This document shows positions 27,041-35,736 of a stretch of DNA of 64,000 nt, in pieces. The position numbers were made by a program, and so were the translations under genes. The notes below the pieces were generated by a model, which did not search any database, had not been told where the DNA came from, and was given only the letters and a program-made list of their open reading frames with translations. How positions within the stretch are numbered: the stretch's first letter is position 1; each line of letters opens with the position of its first letter. Source of the DNA: Streptomyces graminilatus (GTDB lineage Bacteria > Actinomycetota > Actinomycetes > Streptomycetales > Streptomycetaceae); the NCBI RefSeq assembly GCF_001418565.1, contig NZ_LIQQ01000009.1, positions 1 through 64,000 of the forward strand. Reading direction: 5' to 3'.

Positions 27041-27970
27041 TCAGGCCGCCTCGAACGCTCGCCGGATCAGCGGTCCCGCCTTCTCCAGGTCGGCAGCAGA
27101 GGCGATCCGCACCTCCAGGTCACCCGTGCCGAGGTGGCCGATGCCGCGCATGTCGCGGGAGAAACCCTCCTCCAACTCGACCGTGTCCGGGTCGACTCTG
27201 AGATAGACGAGGATCACCTCGTGCTTCGGGCGGAAGATCACCGAGGCGAGGTTCACCATCCGCCGGTAGGCGATGTAGTGCAGCAGCGGAGCCACCTCGA
27301 CCTCGCCCCACGCGGTCAGGGCCTCGTCCAGCTCGCCGTACAGGTCCCGCAGACAAGCGGGAGCCGCGCCGGGGGTCGCCTGGACCGACGGCTTCCCGGC
27401 ACCGGCCGCCACCTCCCGCTCCCGACGCTGCCGCCGAGCCGGAGCCGGGCTCGCAGACCCAGGGGCAGACTCGATTAGCAGCAGGCTCAGCAGCCCGCCG
27501 TCGAAGACGCGGTAGCGCACCAGGTCGATCCGCTCGCGGAGACGGTGCACCGCGACCCGGTCGTGGTGGGAGAAGCTGGCCGCGATACAGACCATCCGCG
27601 GGTTGCGCCAGTCGATCGCCTCGGCCGCCTCGGCACCCAGCTTCTCCTTGACCAGGGCCTCGAACTCGTGACGTGCCGAGTCCAGCCACGACAGGTAGGA
27701 GACGGCCTGCGACATGACCCCGCTATCTGCACCTTTCTTGTACTCGATCAGCACCGCGGTGTTGTTCTCGTCGAGCCCGAGCGTGTCGATCCGGCCCCGG
27801 TGCCAGGGCCCGGTCGGGTACTCCGACGCCAGGAAGCGGATGCCGAGCATCGCCTCCATCCCCGCCTCGATCCGACGCTGAAGCTCCACCTCCAGCGCCA
27901 CCGTCGAACCCCGCAGCTCGACGTCCTGGCCATCGGCATCCAGCCGGAACAGCTTCAGGTCGGTCACCAA
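27041..27970 (-). CDS. DUF5655 / NucS-like endonuclease-domain protein
   Basis: 309 residues. The start is TTG 27970 or GTG 27967; AGGAGG precedes both at usable spacing. Residues 55-80 hold the nuclease signature: HRGRIDTLGL with Asp 62, then AVLIEYKKG with Glu 76 and Lys 78, a PD-(D/E)XK active site of the NucS/DUF91-like type. The middle (about 95-170) is helical and the last ~110 residues fit the DUF5655 domain, ending RRAFEAA. NucS-type enzymes cut mismatched or branched DNA, but many relatives are uncharacterised. A convergent methyltransferase relic shares its terminator, suggesting it was once paired with the methyltransferase now 23 kb away. Two broken copies of the gene lie at 4309-4392 and 6597-6647. 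Confidence 0.75.
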   Translation of the reverse strand: MVTDLKLFRLDADGQDVELRGSTVALEVELQRRIEAGMEAMLGIRFLASEYPTGPWHRGRIDTLGLDENNTAVLIEYKKGADSGVMSQAVSYLSWLDSARHEFEALVKEKLGAEAAEAIDWRNPRMVCIAASFSHHDRVAVHRLRERIDLVRYRVFDGGLLSLLLIESAPGSASPAPARRQRREREVAAGAGKPSVQATPGAAPACLRDLYGELDEALTAWGEVEVAPLLHYIAYRRMVNLASVIFRPKHEVILVYLRVDPDTVELEEGFSRDMRGIGHLGTGDLEVRIASAADLEKAGPLIRRAFEAA

Positions 27971-28274
27971 CGTCCCCCTCCTGCGATCACTACAGGAGGA
28001 TCAATCGATACCGGTACCGCACTATTCCGGCCGGAAGAACGTTGGAGACCGTATCGACCCAAGGATGACGGAGCGGTCGGGCGGCACGCACCGTTCAGGG
28101 GACGGCTCGCCGGTGTCAGTGTTGGTCCATCCGGTGTAGGGCCAGGGCTGATATGTCCTCAGCTGGCGGGATAGGCCGGTTCATCGGCTCTGGGGCCTGA
28201 TAGGCCGTTTGTCGGAGTGGAAGCTCGTGGCACCTCAGGAATGAACTGTCCTGCGCCAAGATCGACGGGCGGTC
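27971..28274. other. Intergenic region, 304 bp
   Basis: Lies upstream of the DUF5655 gene and downstream of the GHKL-nuclease gene, both on the minus strand. No reading frame with coding character, RNA gene or clear hairpin was found. Two similar GATAGGCCG motifs occur near 28170-28210. The DUF5655 promoter is presumably near its left end. Confidence 0.4.
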
Positions 28275-30239
28275 TCAGGCGGGCGGCAGCAGGGGCACGA
28301 TGTCGGCGTCGGCATGCATACGTTCGGCGTAGTCGATGACGTCAGCGTTGCTGGATGCGTAGTCCAGGCGCGACTGCTGAGCTCGCAGCCGTGCCTCGCA
28401 TTGGTCAATGACCTTTCCCCAGCGGATGACCCAAATCCCGACCCGGCCGTCGTCGACTAGGCAGTCCTCGGGCAAACTGTTGCCAGCCACCTGCCATTCG
28501 ACATCCGGGTGGATGTCGTTGCCAACGAGCCAGAAGTCCCAGCGGGTGCTCTTGTCGTGCTTGTAGCGCTCATCCATGATGACCGCGCGTGCGTAACTGG
28601 TGACCTGCTGGACCTCTGTAGGTCCGAGGACGACGTTGGGGCGCTTGAGCTCGACCACGAGATGACGGTTGGAAGAGCCGTCTCCGCCGACGCAAGACAG
28701 CATCAGGTCCAGACGGCCGCTCTGTCCGTTGCTGCGTACGGCCGGCGTGCGGCGCGAGCGCGGCACCCGGGAACCGTCCAGGAGATGCCGATGCCGCTCC
28801 AGGGCTTCGGTGAGACCGACCTCCGAAACGGCGGAGGTGTACTCGTCGCCGAAAATCCAGAGCTGCTTCTCCAGCATCCGGTGGAGCTGGTCCTTCTCGC
28901 GCAGCGCTGCGCGAGAGACGTACTCGAACAGGAGCTTGCGGATGGTGGCGAGAGTGTCGATCCGGTCGACGAGGAGGGCGTTCGCCGCGATGAGGTTCGA
29001 CAGACCGGCGCGGTTCACCAACGACTCCAAGCGGTCCTTCTGCTCAGTAGTTAGGGCGAACAACTCGTCCATGACCCGGGGCATCGCGGCCGGCTGGCGG
29101 CGCAGTGCCTCACGCAGCAACACCAGCTGGGTGTGGCGTGACTTCTTGGAAGCTTGGTTGATATGCCGACTGACCAGAACGGCGACCTCGTTGAAGACCT
29201 GGCGCTCCGCGGCTTCCGTTGCCGTGCCCGGTTCACCGCTGTAAGGGTAGGTCTGCTCGTCGATCCATTTTTGCACCTGCTCCAGGGCCCGCTCGTGCTC
29301 GCGCTTCTTGAAATGCCTGCGCATCTGGTCGCGAGCAGCGGCGACGACCAGGCCCAGCGGTGAGTCGGGGTGCTCCCATTCTCCCTCCATGGTGTCCAGT
29401 TCGGAGACCATGGCGGCACCGGTCCACAGGATGTAGGCGGTGAAGTGGAAGTCCGGCGCCTGGACGGCGGTGTTCAGCGTCGCGCGGTGGACTCCCTCGG
29501 CGTCACAGACCAGTAGCTCGCGGCGGGCTGGCTTGGTCTTCCACTCCACGACGCGCAGAACTGGACCCGCGCTCGCATCCGCCTCCTGGCGCAAGCCCGG
29601 GACGGACAGGGGATAGGCGGCCTCAAGCTCAATGGCCTCCTTCGGGTTTAGCGCGACGTCCTGCCAGGTGATGGCGACACGCGGATACTTTTCAAGGTAC
29701 ATCGCGAATTGGTTGGTCAGGGCTGAGCGCACCGCCGCGGTGTCGGTCAGACGCGTCTTGCGGGGAGCCTCGCCGATGATCCGTACCACGGTGCACAGAT
29801 CGTCGCTGGTCTTGCCACCGTCGGTGGTCTCGAAAGCGCTTAGCTCGCTGAAGGCGACCGAGGTCCGGTGCCGGTCGACCGTCCCGTCAGCGACGGTCTC
29901 CCATACCGCCTGAGAGCCCAGCGCCAGGACCCGGAAACGGCCGTAGCCGCGCCGGCCGTGAAGTTGCCGGCCGCCCTGGGTGCCGAGGGCGTTGCGCTTC
30001 CACGAGCCTCCCATCCCCGAGAACGCGGAGGGCACAGCTTCGCTGGGGATGCCGTGGCCGTTGTCCCGTACCTCCACCGCACGCACGCCGCCGAACTCAT
30101 CGCCCTCGACCGAGACGGCGACCGTCGTAGCATCGGCATCCAAGCCATTCCAGATGAGCTCGGCTACTGCACCGACCGGGTCGGAGCGTCGTGCGACGTG
30201 CTCGATGAAGTCGGGCTTCACCTCGATCGGAATCCGCAT
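28275..30239 (-). CDS. GHKL ATPase fused to a Shedu/PD-(D/E)XK-like nuclease
   Basis: 654 residues from ATG 30239. The N-terminus is a Hsp90/MutL/histidine-kinase-type ATPase: N-box AELIWNGLDADA with Glu 27, Asn 31 and Asp 35; G1 box VRDNGHGIP (58-66); and a glycine-rich GRRGYGRF segment near 94-101. A helical middle region (about 290-480) follows. The C-terminal part has GRLDLML (Asp 511) and LVVELKRP (Glu 530, Lys 532), the D...ExK nuclease signature in the VELKRP form typical of Shedu (DUF4263) proteins. An ATP-driven clamp tied to a nuclease suggests a single-gene defence effector. It stands alone on its strand, divergent from the HNH gene. Both domain calls are by motif; I have not seen this fusion characterised. 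Confidence 0.8.
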   Translation of the reverse strand: MRIPIEVKPDFIEHVARRSDPVGAVAELIWNGLDADATTVAVSVEGDEFGGVRAVEVRDNGHGIPSEAVPSAFSGMGGSWKRNALGTQGGRQLHGRRGYGRFRVLALGSQAVWETVADGTVDRHRTSVAFSELSAFETTDGGKTSDDLCTVVRIIGEAPRKTRLTDTAAVRSALTNQFAMYLEKYPRVAITWQDVALNPKEAIELEAAYPLSVPGLRQEADASAGPVLRVVEWKTKPARRELLVCDAEGVHRATLNTAVQAPDFHFTAYILWTGAAMVSELDTMEGEWEHPDSPLGLVVAAARDQMRRHFKKREHERALEQVQKWIDEQTYPYSGEPGTATEAAERQVFNEVAVLVSRHINQASKKSRHTQLVLLREALRRQPAAMPRVMDELFALTTEQKDRLESLVNRAGLSNLIAANALLVDRIDTLATIRKLLFEYVSRAALREKDQLHRMLEKQLWIFGDEYTSAVSEVGLTEALERHRHLLDGSRVPRSRRTPAVRSNGQSGRLDLMLSCVGGDGSSNRHLVVELKRPNVVLGPTEVQQVTSYARAVIMDERYKHDKSTRWDFWLVGNDIHPDVEWQVAGNSLPEDCLVDDGRVGIWVIRWGKVIDQCEARLRAQQSRLDYASSNADVIDYAERMHADADIVPLLPPA

Positions 30240-30488
30240 CCCCGCAGCTTCCCACGCACAGACACGAGTTGGTCAGCGTCATGCACGTCATGGCGCGCGA
30301 ACCTTCCACTGCGGCTGCTCAGTCCAACACTGCTGCCGGATGCTGGACGAAGCTGTCAAGCATGCGGCGCGGGCGAGAGCTGCGACCTCAGGTGGCCCTT
30401 GAGTGTCACACGTCACACTTCTTTTCTGCTGTTTGGGGCTGCTCCCACCGCTAGAAGGTGAAGGGAAATTCAGCAGGGAGGTAACTCG

Positions 30489-31544
30489 GTGGAGTCCGGT
30501 TTCGATGAGGGGCAACTTCTGAGGCGTTGGGCGGTGACGCGCCGGTTGCGGACGCGCCCGGCGGTAGTGGTGGAGGCTTGCGGAGCCTGCGGTGTCACTG
30601 CGCCTCTGGAAGTCCACAACCCCGAATCGGCGCACATCATGGCTTCGGTGCCGGTGGAGGGCTCTGCGGCCCATGCGGAATACACCGACAGACTCCTCAT
30701 ACTGTGCGCCAACTGCCATGTCCTCATGCACTCCCCGGTGCGTGTCGAGGAAGTGGGCGAGGAAGCCCTGGCCTCGAACGACCAAGCGCTTGAAACGCTG
30801 TCGGGCCAGACACGCGAGCGTCTCGGCCAACAGGTGTTCAGCCCGGTCTGTGTGGCAGGGGTGGAGGCACTTCGGCGCTGGTTCAGCGGTGACCAGGAAG
30901 CCGTCGTGGAGTTCGGTGCTGTCTGGCTCGGGCTGGGTGCGCAGTACAAAGAGGCAGTCGAGACGGCCCTGATGGGCGATTGGTTGGTCGACGTCGATGT
31001 CACGGACACCGATGCGGTGGTCTCTTCGCTGAAGCGGGAGGTCTCACGAGCACGAGATGCTCTGAAGCCCTTGTGGGACCGCATGGTCGGTGGCCAGTCC
31101 GTTCGTATGCTCGGGGCGGACTGCCTCCGTGGTGACCGTGGAGCGATGGCCGACTCGCTCGTTGAGGATCGCGCTCTCTCGCCGGATCTGCAGGTGATCC
31201 ATCGCCTGCTTCCCGTGGGCCACGATCCGTGTGCCGCGGAGCTCCTTGAGACGCTGAAGCCCGGGGATCGGAGTGTTGCTCTGATGTACGCCCAGGGCGC
31301 CGGCACGTGGGCGGAGGTGGGTGCACTCGTCGGGACGGGTTTTTCCGGCGGGTTGGGGGAGCGAGTGCGCCGCATGCTGAAGTCCAGGGGAGACGAACAC
31401 GTCCGACGGGCACGCGAAGTCCTTCGGACGTCGGGCGCGTGCCAGTGCAGGCACGCGGGATCCGATGCCGATGACTCGGGTGGGAACGTTGGCTGGCGGG
31501 GCGAAGGCACCGGTGCCGGCCGCGCAAGGGGGAGGGGCGTATGA
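30489..31544 (+). CDS. HNH endonuclease-domain protein
   Basis: 351 residues from GTG 30489, with an AGGGAGG ribosome binding site about 8 bases upstream. The N-terminal 81 residues form an HNH module: zinc pair CGAC (31-34), LEVHN (His 43), SAHI (His 49), then LLILCANCH with Cys 73, Cys 76 and His 77. HNH domains nick or cut DNA with one metal ion. The remaining 270 residues are helical and unrecognised, with a Gly/Arg-rich tail. The gene overlaps the next gene, a membrane protein, by 4 bases (ATGA at 31541), so the two are made together. A nuclease plus membrane protein pair fits abortive-infection or DNA-entry-block designs, but nothing in the sequence proves that role. Confidence 0.7.
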   Translation: MESGFDEGQLLRRWAVTRRLRTRPAVVVEACGACGVTAPLEVHNPESAHIMASVPVEGSAAHAEYTDRLLILCANCHVLMHSPVRVEEVGEEALASNDQALETLSGQTRERLGQQVFSPVCVAGVEALRRWFSGDQEAVVEFGAVWLGLGAQYKEAVETALMGDWLVDVDVTDTDAVVSSLKREVSRARDALKPLWDRMVGGQSVRMLGADCLRGDRGAMADSLVEDRALSPDLQVIHRLLPVGHDPCAAELLETLKPGDRSVALMYAQGAGTWAEVGALVGTGFSGGLGERVRRMLKSRGDEHVRRAREVLRTSGACQCRHAGSDADDSGGNVGWRGEGTGAGRARGRGV

Positions 31545-32638
31545 GCGAGGTAGAGGTGGCAAGGGGCCAACTCGCGGATGATGCAGCACTGTTGATGGGC
31601 TGCGCGATCTACTGCGTGTTCCTCGCGCCGTTCATCGTGCGGCTGGTCTGCCCGATCGGTCTTCGCTGCGCGTCGTCGGTCCGCGATCGAAGGGACGGCC
31701 GTCGAGGGGGCGGAGGCGTCGTTGCCACCTGTGGGGTGCTGCGTAGATTGGACGAGGCCGTGGAGGCGTTCCAGCTTCCCTTTACCTGCAGACAGACGGT
31801 CAGGGACCGATTGCTGGAAGGGTGGGTGATGGCCGGTACCACGGTGGTCTTCATCGGTGTGCCTATGCTGGTTCCCTTTGCGAGGGCGACCCACGATGTT
31901 CAGGCGCTGACGACCTCGGAGCAAGGCGGGGCCGATGGGGCTCTGGCCGTCGCCTTCGTCGTGTTGGTCTTCTTCCTCGGAGCAGTTGGGGGCGCCGCGC
32001 GGTTCTTTGCTCCGCGCCTTGAAATCCCTGCGGTTCGGTCGGCGTGCAATGCGTTGATCACCGCCCATGGGGTGCACCGTGGCCGGGCGACCTCGAAACA
32101 ACTGGACGCTGCGGTCAGCGGTCTGAGCCGGATCCTGGTCCATCGGGCGCAGAAGGACGAACGTCGCTGGCTGCGCGCCGAGATGACGGTGCACGCGAGA
32201 CGGGTGCGGGAGACGCTGCGCGCAGGCAGCCGGGAACTACTCACCGACGGCACGCCGGCGGCAGCCGCGTTGGCAAGGGAGCTCGGCAAGATTCTGCATG
32301 GCCTCTCCGCCACGACGTACGAAATGCTGCTCGACGAAGAGGACTTTGTGCCCCGTACTGAGCGAGCCGAGCCGCCCAGAAGACAGGCTGCTCTGCTCAT
32401 GGGGTCGGGCATCGTGGCCGCGGTGGGGCTCGCCTGGGCGCTGTCGGTCCTGGGGCTACCCGAAGAGGTGACCGTGGTTGTTGCCTTGCTGGCTCTCGCC
32501 GCGCCAGCTCACCTCTGGGGTAGCCCAGGGTCGGCCCGAGTCCGTGACCTGCTGCGGCTGGTTCTGGGAGACCCAGGGCAAATGCCTGCAGATCCTCCGC
32601 CGCCGTCGCAGTCGACTGCACGGGACACCCAGAGCTGA
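31541..32638 (+). CDS. Multi-pass membrane protein coupled to the HNH gene
   Basis: 365 residues starting at the ATG that overlaps the HNH stop. Hydrophobic segments lie at about 12-37, 94-116, 133-157 and two closely spaced ones at about 285-325. A large soluble, charged, helical loop (about 160-280) lies between the third and fourth. The C-terminus is Pro/Ser-rich. No family is recognised. Given the coupling, it may be the membrane partner (anchor or pore) of the HNH protein. Confidence 0.65.
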   Translation: MSEVEVARGQLADDAALLMGCAIYCVFLAPFIVRLVCPIGLRCASSVRDRRDGRRGGGGVVATCGVLRRLDEAVEAFQLPFTCRQTVRDRLLEGWVMAGTTVVFIGVPMLVPFARATHDVQALTTSEQGGADGALAVAFVVLVFFLGAVGGAARFFAPRLEIPAVRSACNALITAHGVHRGRATSKQLDAAVSGLSRILVHRAQKDERRWLRAEMTVHARRVRETLRAGSRELLTDGTPAAAALARELGKILHGLSATTYEMLLDEEDFVPRTERAEPPRRQAALLMGSGIVAAVGLAWALSVLGLPEEVTVVVALLALAAPAHLWGSPGSARVRDLLRLVLGDPGQMPADPPPPSQSTARDTQS

Positions 32639-33011
32639 CGGGCTAGGTGCTCTGATCAGTGAACCCTTGGGAGCGGTAGACGGAGCGTCGGGGCTCTCCG
32701 ACTCGAGGAACTGGTTCTGCGGGGACCCGGACGATGGTGGACGTGCTGCTGCGCTGGACACGGATCCGACGTCGTACGCCGACGCGGGACATCGCCGACT
32801 TCGACGGTGGGCAGCCGCTGCGGGTTGTCGGGTTCACACAGAGTATCGGTGGGAGGGTCGAAGTCTCGGTCGGCAAGGGCAAGCAGGTCGCGCCGCTCAG
32901 ACAGGGCTAGCTGCGACTCGCCGTGGATGCGTGGTGAGGCGCTTGTAGCCCTGCTGAGCTGAGCGGCGTCACAATCGCAGCACAGGAATCCTCCGTACTC
33001 CACAGGCATGT
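32639..33011. other. Intergenic region, 373 bp
   Basis: Convergent gap between the membrane-protein gene (plus) and the DUF397 gene (minus). Reading frames cross it on both strands but none has a start signal, normal composition or a recognisable family. I see no strong terminator hairpin. Confidence 0.35.
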
Positions 33012-33251
33012 CTACGGTCTACCGGCCCGCCCTAATGGGTAGGTTGTCGCCTTCACCAGGCCGCCCGTGCGATAGGCGTGCACGAACGGGACCCATGATT
33101 CGGCTTGGAAGATGATCATCCGGCGATGCGGATCTTTCGAATCGCGGACAACGGCTTTACCCAGCGGGGGGGGGGTGAGAAATTCCATGCAGTTGTTGTT
33201 GTGGCCGCTGTAGCTGCTCTTGATCCATATACGGCCCGGGGCGGTGTCCAT
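33012..33251 (-). CDS. DUF397 protein with in-frame poly-C tract
   Basis: 79 residues. Its ATG (33249-33251) shares one base with the stop of the NB-ARC gene upstream (TGATG). The start IWIKSSYSGHNNNCMEFLTP followed by VVRDSKDPH is the DUF397 signature, a short family common in Streptomyces and often beside regulators. Function is unsettled; some members act with helix-turn-helix partners in development. The codons for TPPP are a run of ten C (G10 on the plus strand at 33166-33175), which keeps the frame open. A sister gene at 35737-35947 has eleven and is out of frame. Confidence 0.85.
   Translation of the reverse strand: MDTAPGRIWIKSSYSGHNNNCMEFLTPPPLGKAVVRDSKDPHRRMIIFQAESWVPFVHAYRTGGLVKATTYPLGRAGRP
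33166..33175. repeat. Homopolymer G10/C10 inside DUF397 gene (in frame)
   Basis: Ten consecutive G on the plus strand. At this length the DUF397 frame is intact. Runs of this length are prone to slipped-strand length change. Confidence 0.9.
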
Positions 33252-35665
33252 CAGCGCTGCACATCCTTATCATGCCCGGTCCCGGTCCCGGGCGCGTCGT
33301 CGTCTTCGGAATTCGGCCCGAAGGCGTCCTGGTGGGCTTGTCGGCAGGCGCGTGTGTCGGGGTGTTCGTCGCCCAGGATACGGATGCACGCCTCAAGGTT
33401 CAGTACGGCCAGAGGGCGTGCGGCGGCCAGGTCGCCGGCGCCAGTGAGGATCCGGATCAACTCGGTGCGCATGGCCAAGGTGTGCGGGTGCTCGGGGCCG
33501 AGGACTTCCTCGCGGGTGGTGAGAACGGTGCGAGCTGCGGTTTCGGCCTCCGCCCAGCGTTCCTGGCCGAGCAGGATGCTGGCGAGCAGATCCCGGACGA
33601 CCAGCGCGCGCGGGTGCGTGGATCCGAGAGAGTTTTCCCGTTCGGTGAGAGTGGCGAAGGCGAGGGCCTCGGCTTCGTCGAGATGTCCCAACTGGTAAAG
33701 CGCCCAGGCCAGGGTGTGTCGTGCCGCGAGCGTGTACGGACTGACAGGACCGTGGGCTGCCTCACTCGTTGCGAGGTTGGTGCGGGCGAGGGCTTCGGCC
33801 TCCTCCCAGCGCTGCTGCTCGCCGATGGCTTCAGCCAGGCAGGCGGTGCTCATGATCGTGTTGGGGTCGGCCGGACCGAGCACGCGGCTCCGGCCCTCAA
33901 CCGCGCGGCGCAGGTAGAGCTCGTCCTCCGCCCACTCGCCCAGCCCGTACAGAGCGAGGCCGAGGGCGTGGGCGCTGTCGAGCGTCTGGACATGGTCGGG
34001 GCCGAGTTGTTCCTCGCGGTCGCGCAGGATCTTACGGTGCAGTGCGACGGACTCCGCGAAGCGCCCCAAGTCGGCCAGTGAACAGGCAAGTTCGTATCGG
34101 TCGGTGAGCAATTCGGCCCCCGTGGCGGTGGACACGGACGGGGATACGCGCACGGCAGCCTCCGCCAGGACGTGTGCGGTGGAGTAGTCACCGCGTTCGC
34201 GGTTCTGGTCGCGAAGGTACCGGACAAGGCCGAGTGCCTGCGGGACGGCGGCAGAGTGGGCCGCGGTGGTGCGGTGCAGCAGGTTCAGTGTGTGGGGTGT
34301 GAACAGGCGCAGGGTCTGGGTGTCGAGGTAGGAGCCCTCTCCTTCGCCGTGACGCAGCAGGTCGTCCAGGAGCTGGGCTGCGGCGGCGAGGACGGTCTCT
34401 CGCTGGTCGAGCGGGATGCGCGCCGCCACGGTGTCCAGGAGGAGGCCGTGCGCCTGGACGGACTGTACTGAGGGCCGGCCGACGTCTCCCGGGACATCGA
34501 GGACCGACACCATGGACTGTGACATCAGGCCGCGCAGCGCGGAGTCCGCCTTCTGCGCGGGCAACGGCGGCTCGGCGCCGGCCAGGCCGGTGAGGCGCAG
34601 GCGCTGGGAGTGGAGCAGCCCGAGGGGCAGGGGATCGGGCGCGAAGCATGACAGCAGCCACATCAGTGTGGTGGCCTCGGGGACGCCGCGGTCGGCCAGG
34701 GCGGTCAGCGAGATCTGCCACGTGGAGCTGATCAGCCGGCGCAGATCACGCTCGTCGGGGTCGGCGGCTTCGTCCAAGGTGCCGCCCGGGTCGTCGCGCA
34801 GGCGCTGGAGGAACTCGTCCACGGTCACGGTGTCCAGGAGCCGCCGGCCGAGGTACTTGCCGGCGAGGGTGAGTGCGAGGGGATGGCAGCCGAGGCCACG
34901 CGCGAGTTTCTCCAGTGCGGCCTGGTCGTAGCCGGTGACGTTGAGGTCGCGCAGGACGTGTACGGCGTCGTCCAGGCCGAGGGCGTCGAGGCGGCGCCGG
35001 TCGGCGTCCTGCCACAGGGAGGTGCCGCCGTGCCGTGTGGTGACGAGCACGGTGCCGCGCCGGGCGGAGCGCAGCCAGATGCCGTCGCTGAACACGGCCG
35101 GGTCGTCGGCGTTGTCGAGGACGAGCAGCCATGGTTCGGGGGAGGCTTCCAGGTGCTGCCAGACGAGGTCGGCGGCGGGGCGGCGTCCCTCGCGGGCTGC
35201 CTCCACCTGGTCGGGGTCGGCGCCGCGGTCCAGGGCAACGGCCAGCATGCCAGCGCGGAAGGCGACCTCGGCGGCCGCGTTCACCCACAGACCCACCACG
35301 CCGTACGTGGCCACGGCCTCGTCGAACATTGTCTGGGCGAGCGCTGTCTTCCCGCTGCCCGCGGTGCCGTGCAGGACGAACTCGTGGGGCGAGTCGTCCG
35401 GGTGGCCGATGGCGTGCAGCAGGTCGCGTCGTACGTCATCGCGATCTCTGACGGGAGAAGGCGATCGCGCGGCGAGCGGTACGCGGACCGAGTCCGGTCC
35501 CGAGCGCTCGGACGCCGTGCGGCCGGGCTTCCCGCTGTGGTGGGCGACGTATTGGCCGATCTCCACGATGTACTGGTCCCGGGCAGCGCTGACCCAGCGG
35601 GCGTGATCCTGTACGGAGACTTCGGCAGCGGCCGGATCCGGCATCGATGGTCTGGGCACTCCCAC
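33251..35665 (-). CDS. NB-ARC ATPase with C-terminal TPR repeats (NLR-like), copy 1
   Basis: 804 residues from GTG 35665; ATG 35644 is an alternative. Residues 70-400 are a STAND/NB-ARC ATPase: Walker A HGTAGSGKT (99-107), Walker B LLVLDNADD (about 179-187), a TTRHGG sensor segment and a GLGCHPLAL motif. A winged-helix region follows, then TPR-type repeats from about 500 to 790, with recurrent LGPDH/LGPEHPHTL motifs. STAND proteins act as nucleotide switches that assemble when the repeat region binds a ligand; bacterial relatives sense phage proteins (Avs, bNACHT) or regulate development. It is translated with the downstream DUF397 gene. It closely resembles the protein at 35944-38334, so the pair arose by tandem duplication. 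No effector domain is evident at the N-terminus. Confidence 0.85.
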   Translation of the reverse strand: MGVPRPSMPDPAAAEVSVQDHARWVSAARDQYIVEIGQYVAHHSGKPGRTASERSGPDSVRVPLAARSPSPVRDRDDVRRDLLHAIGHPDDSPHEFVLHGTAGSGKTALAQTMFDEAVATYGVVGLWVNAAAEVAFRAGMLAVALDRGADPDQVEAAREGRRPAADLVWQHLEASPEPWLLVLDNADDPAVFSDGIWLRSARRGTVLVTTRHGGTSLWQDADRRRLDALGLDDAVHVLRDLNVTGYDQAALEKLARGLGCHPLALTLAGKYLGRRLLDTVTVDEFLQRLRDDPGGTLDEAADPDERDLRRLISSTWQISLTALADRGVPEATTLMWLLSCFAPDPLPLGLLHSQRLRLTGLAGAEPPLPAQKADSALRGLMSQSMVSVLDVPGDVGRPSVQSVQAHGLLLDTVAARIPLDQRETVLAAAAQLLDDLLRHGEGEGSYLDTQTLRLFTPHTLNLLHRTTAAHSAAVPQALGLVRYLRDQNRERGDYSTAHVLAEAAVRVSPSVSTATGAELLTDRYELACSLADLGRFAESVALHRKILRDREEQLGPDHVQTLDSAHALGLALYGLGEWAEDELYLRRAVEGRSRVLGPADPNTIMSTACLAEAIGEQQRWEEAEALARTNLATSEAAHGPVSPYTLAARHTLAWALYQLGHLDEAEALAFATLTERENSLGSTHPRALVVRDLLASILLGQERWAEAETAARTVLTTREEVLGPEHPHTLAMRTELIRILTGAGDLAAARPLAVLNLEACIRILGDEHPDTRACRQAHQDAFGPNSEDDDAPGTGTGHDKDVQR

Positions 35666-35736
35666 CGGGTTACCGCCGCGCCGTCGTGTCCGGTGCCCGG
35701 CCCGAGTGCCGTGTACGGTCGGCGCCCAACTCGTTG

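Larger units (their letters stand above)
26903..27115. repeat. 213-bp direct repeat, right copy
   Basis: Gapless counterpart of 4180-4392. Here the left part is a relic: the last 13 codons of a methyltransferase gene (26903-26944) with no gene before them, followed by the hairpin terminator and the C-terminal codons of the intact DUF5655 gene. Recombination between the two copies would remove about 22.7 kb and leave a complete methyltransferase facing a complete DUF5655 gene. Confidence 0.9.
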
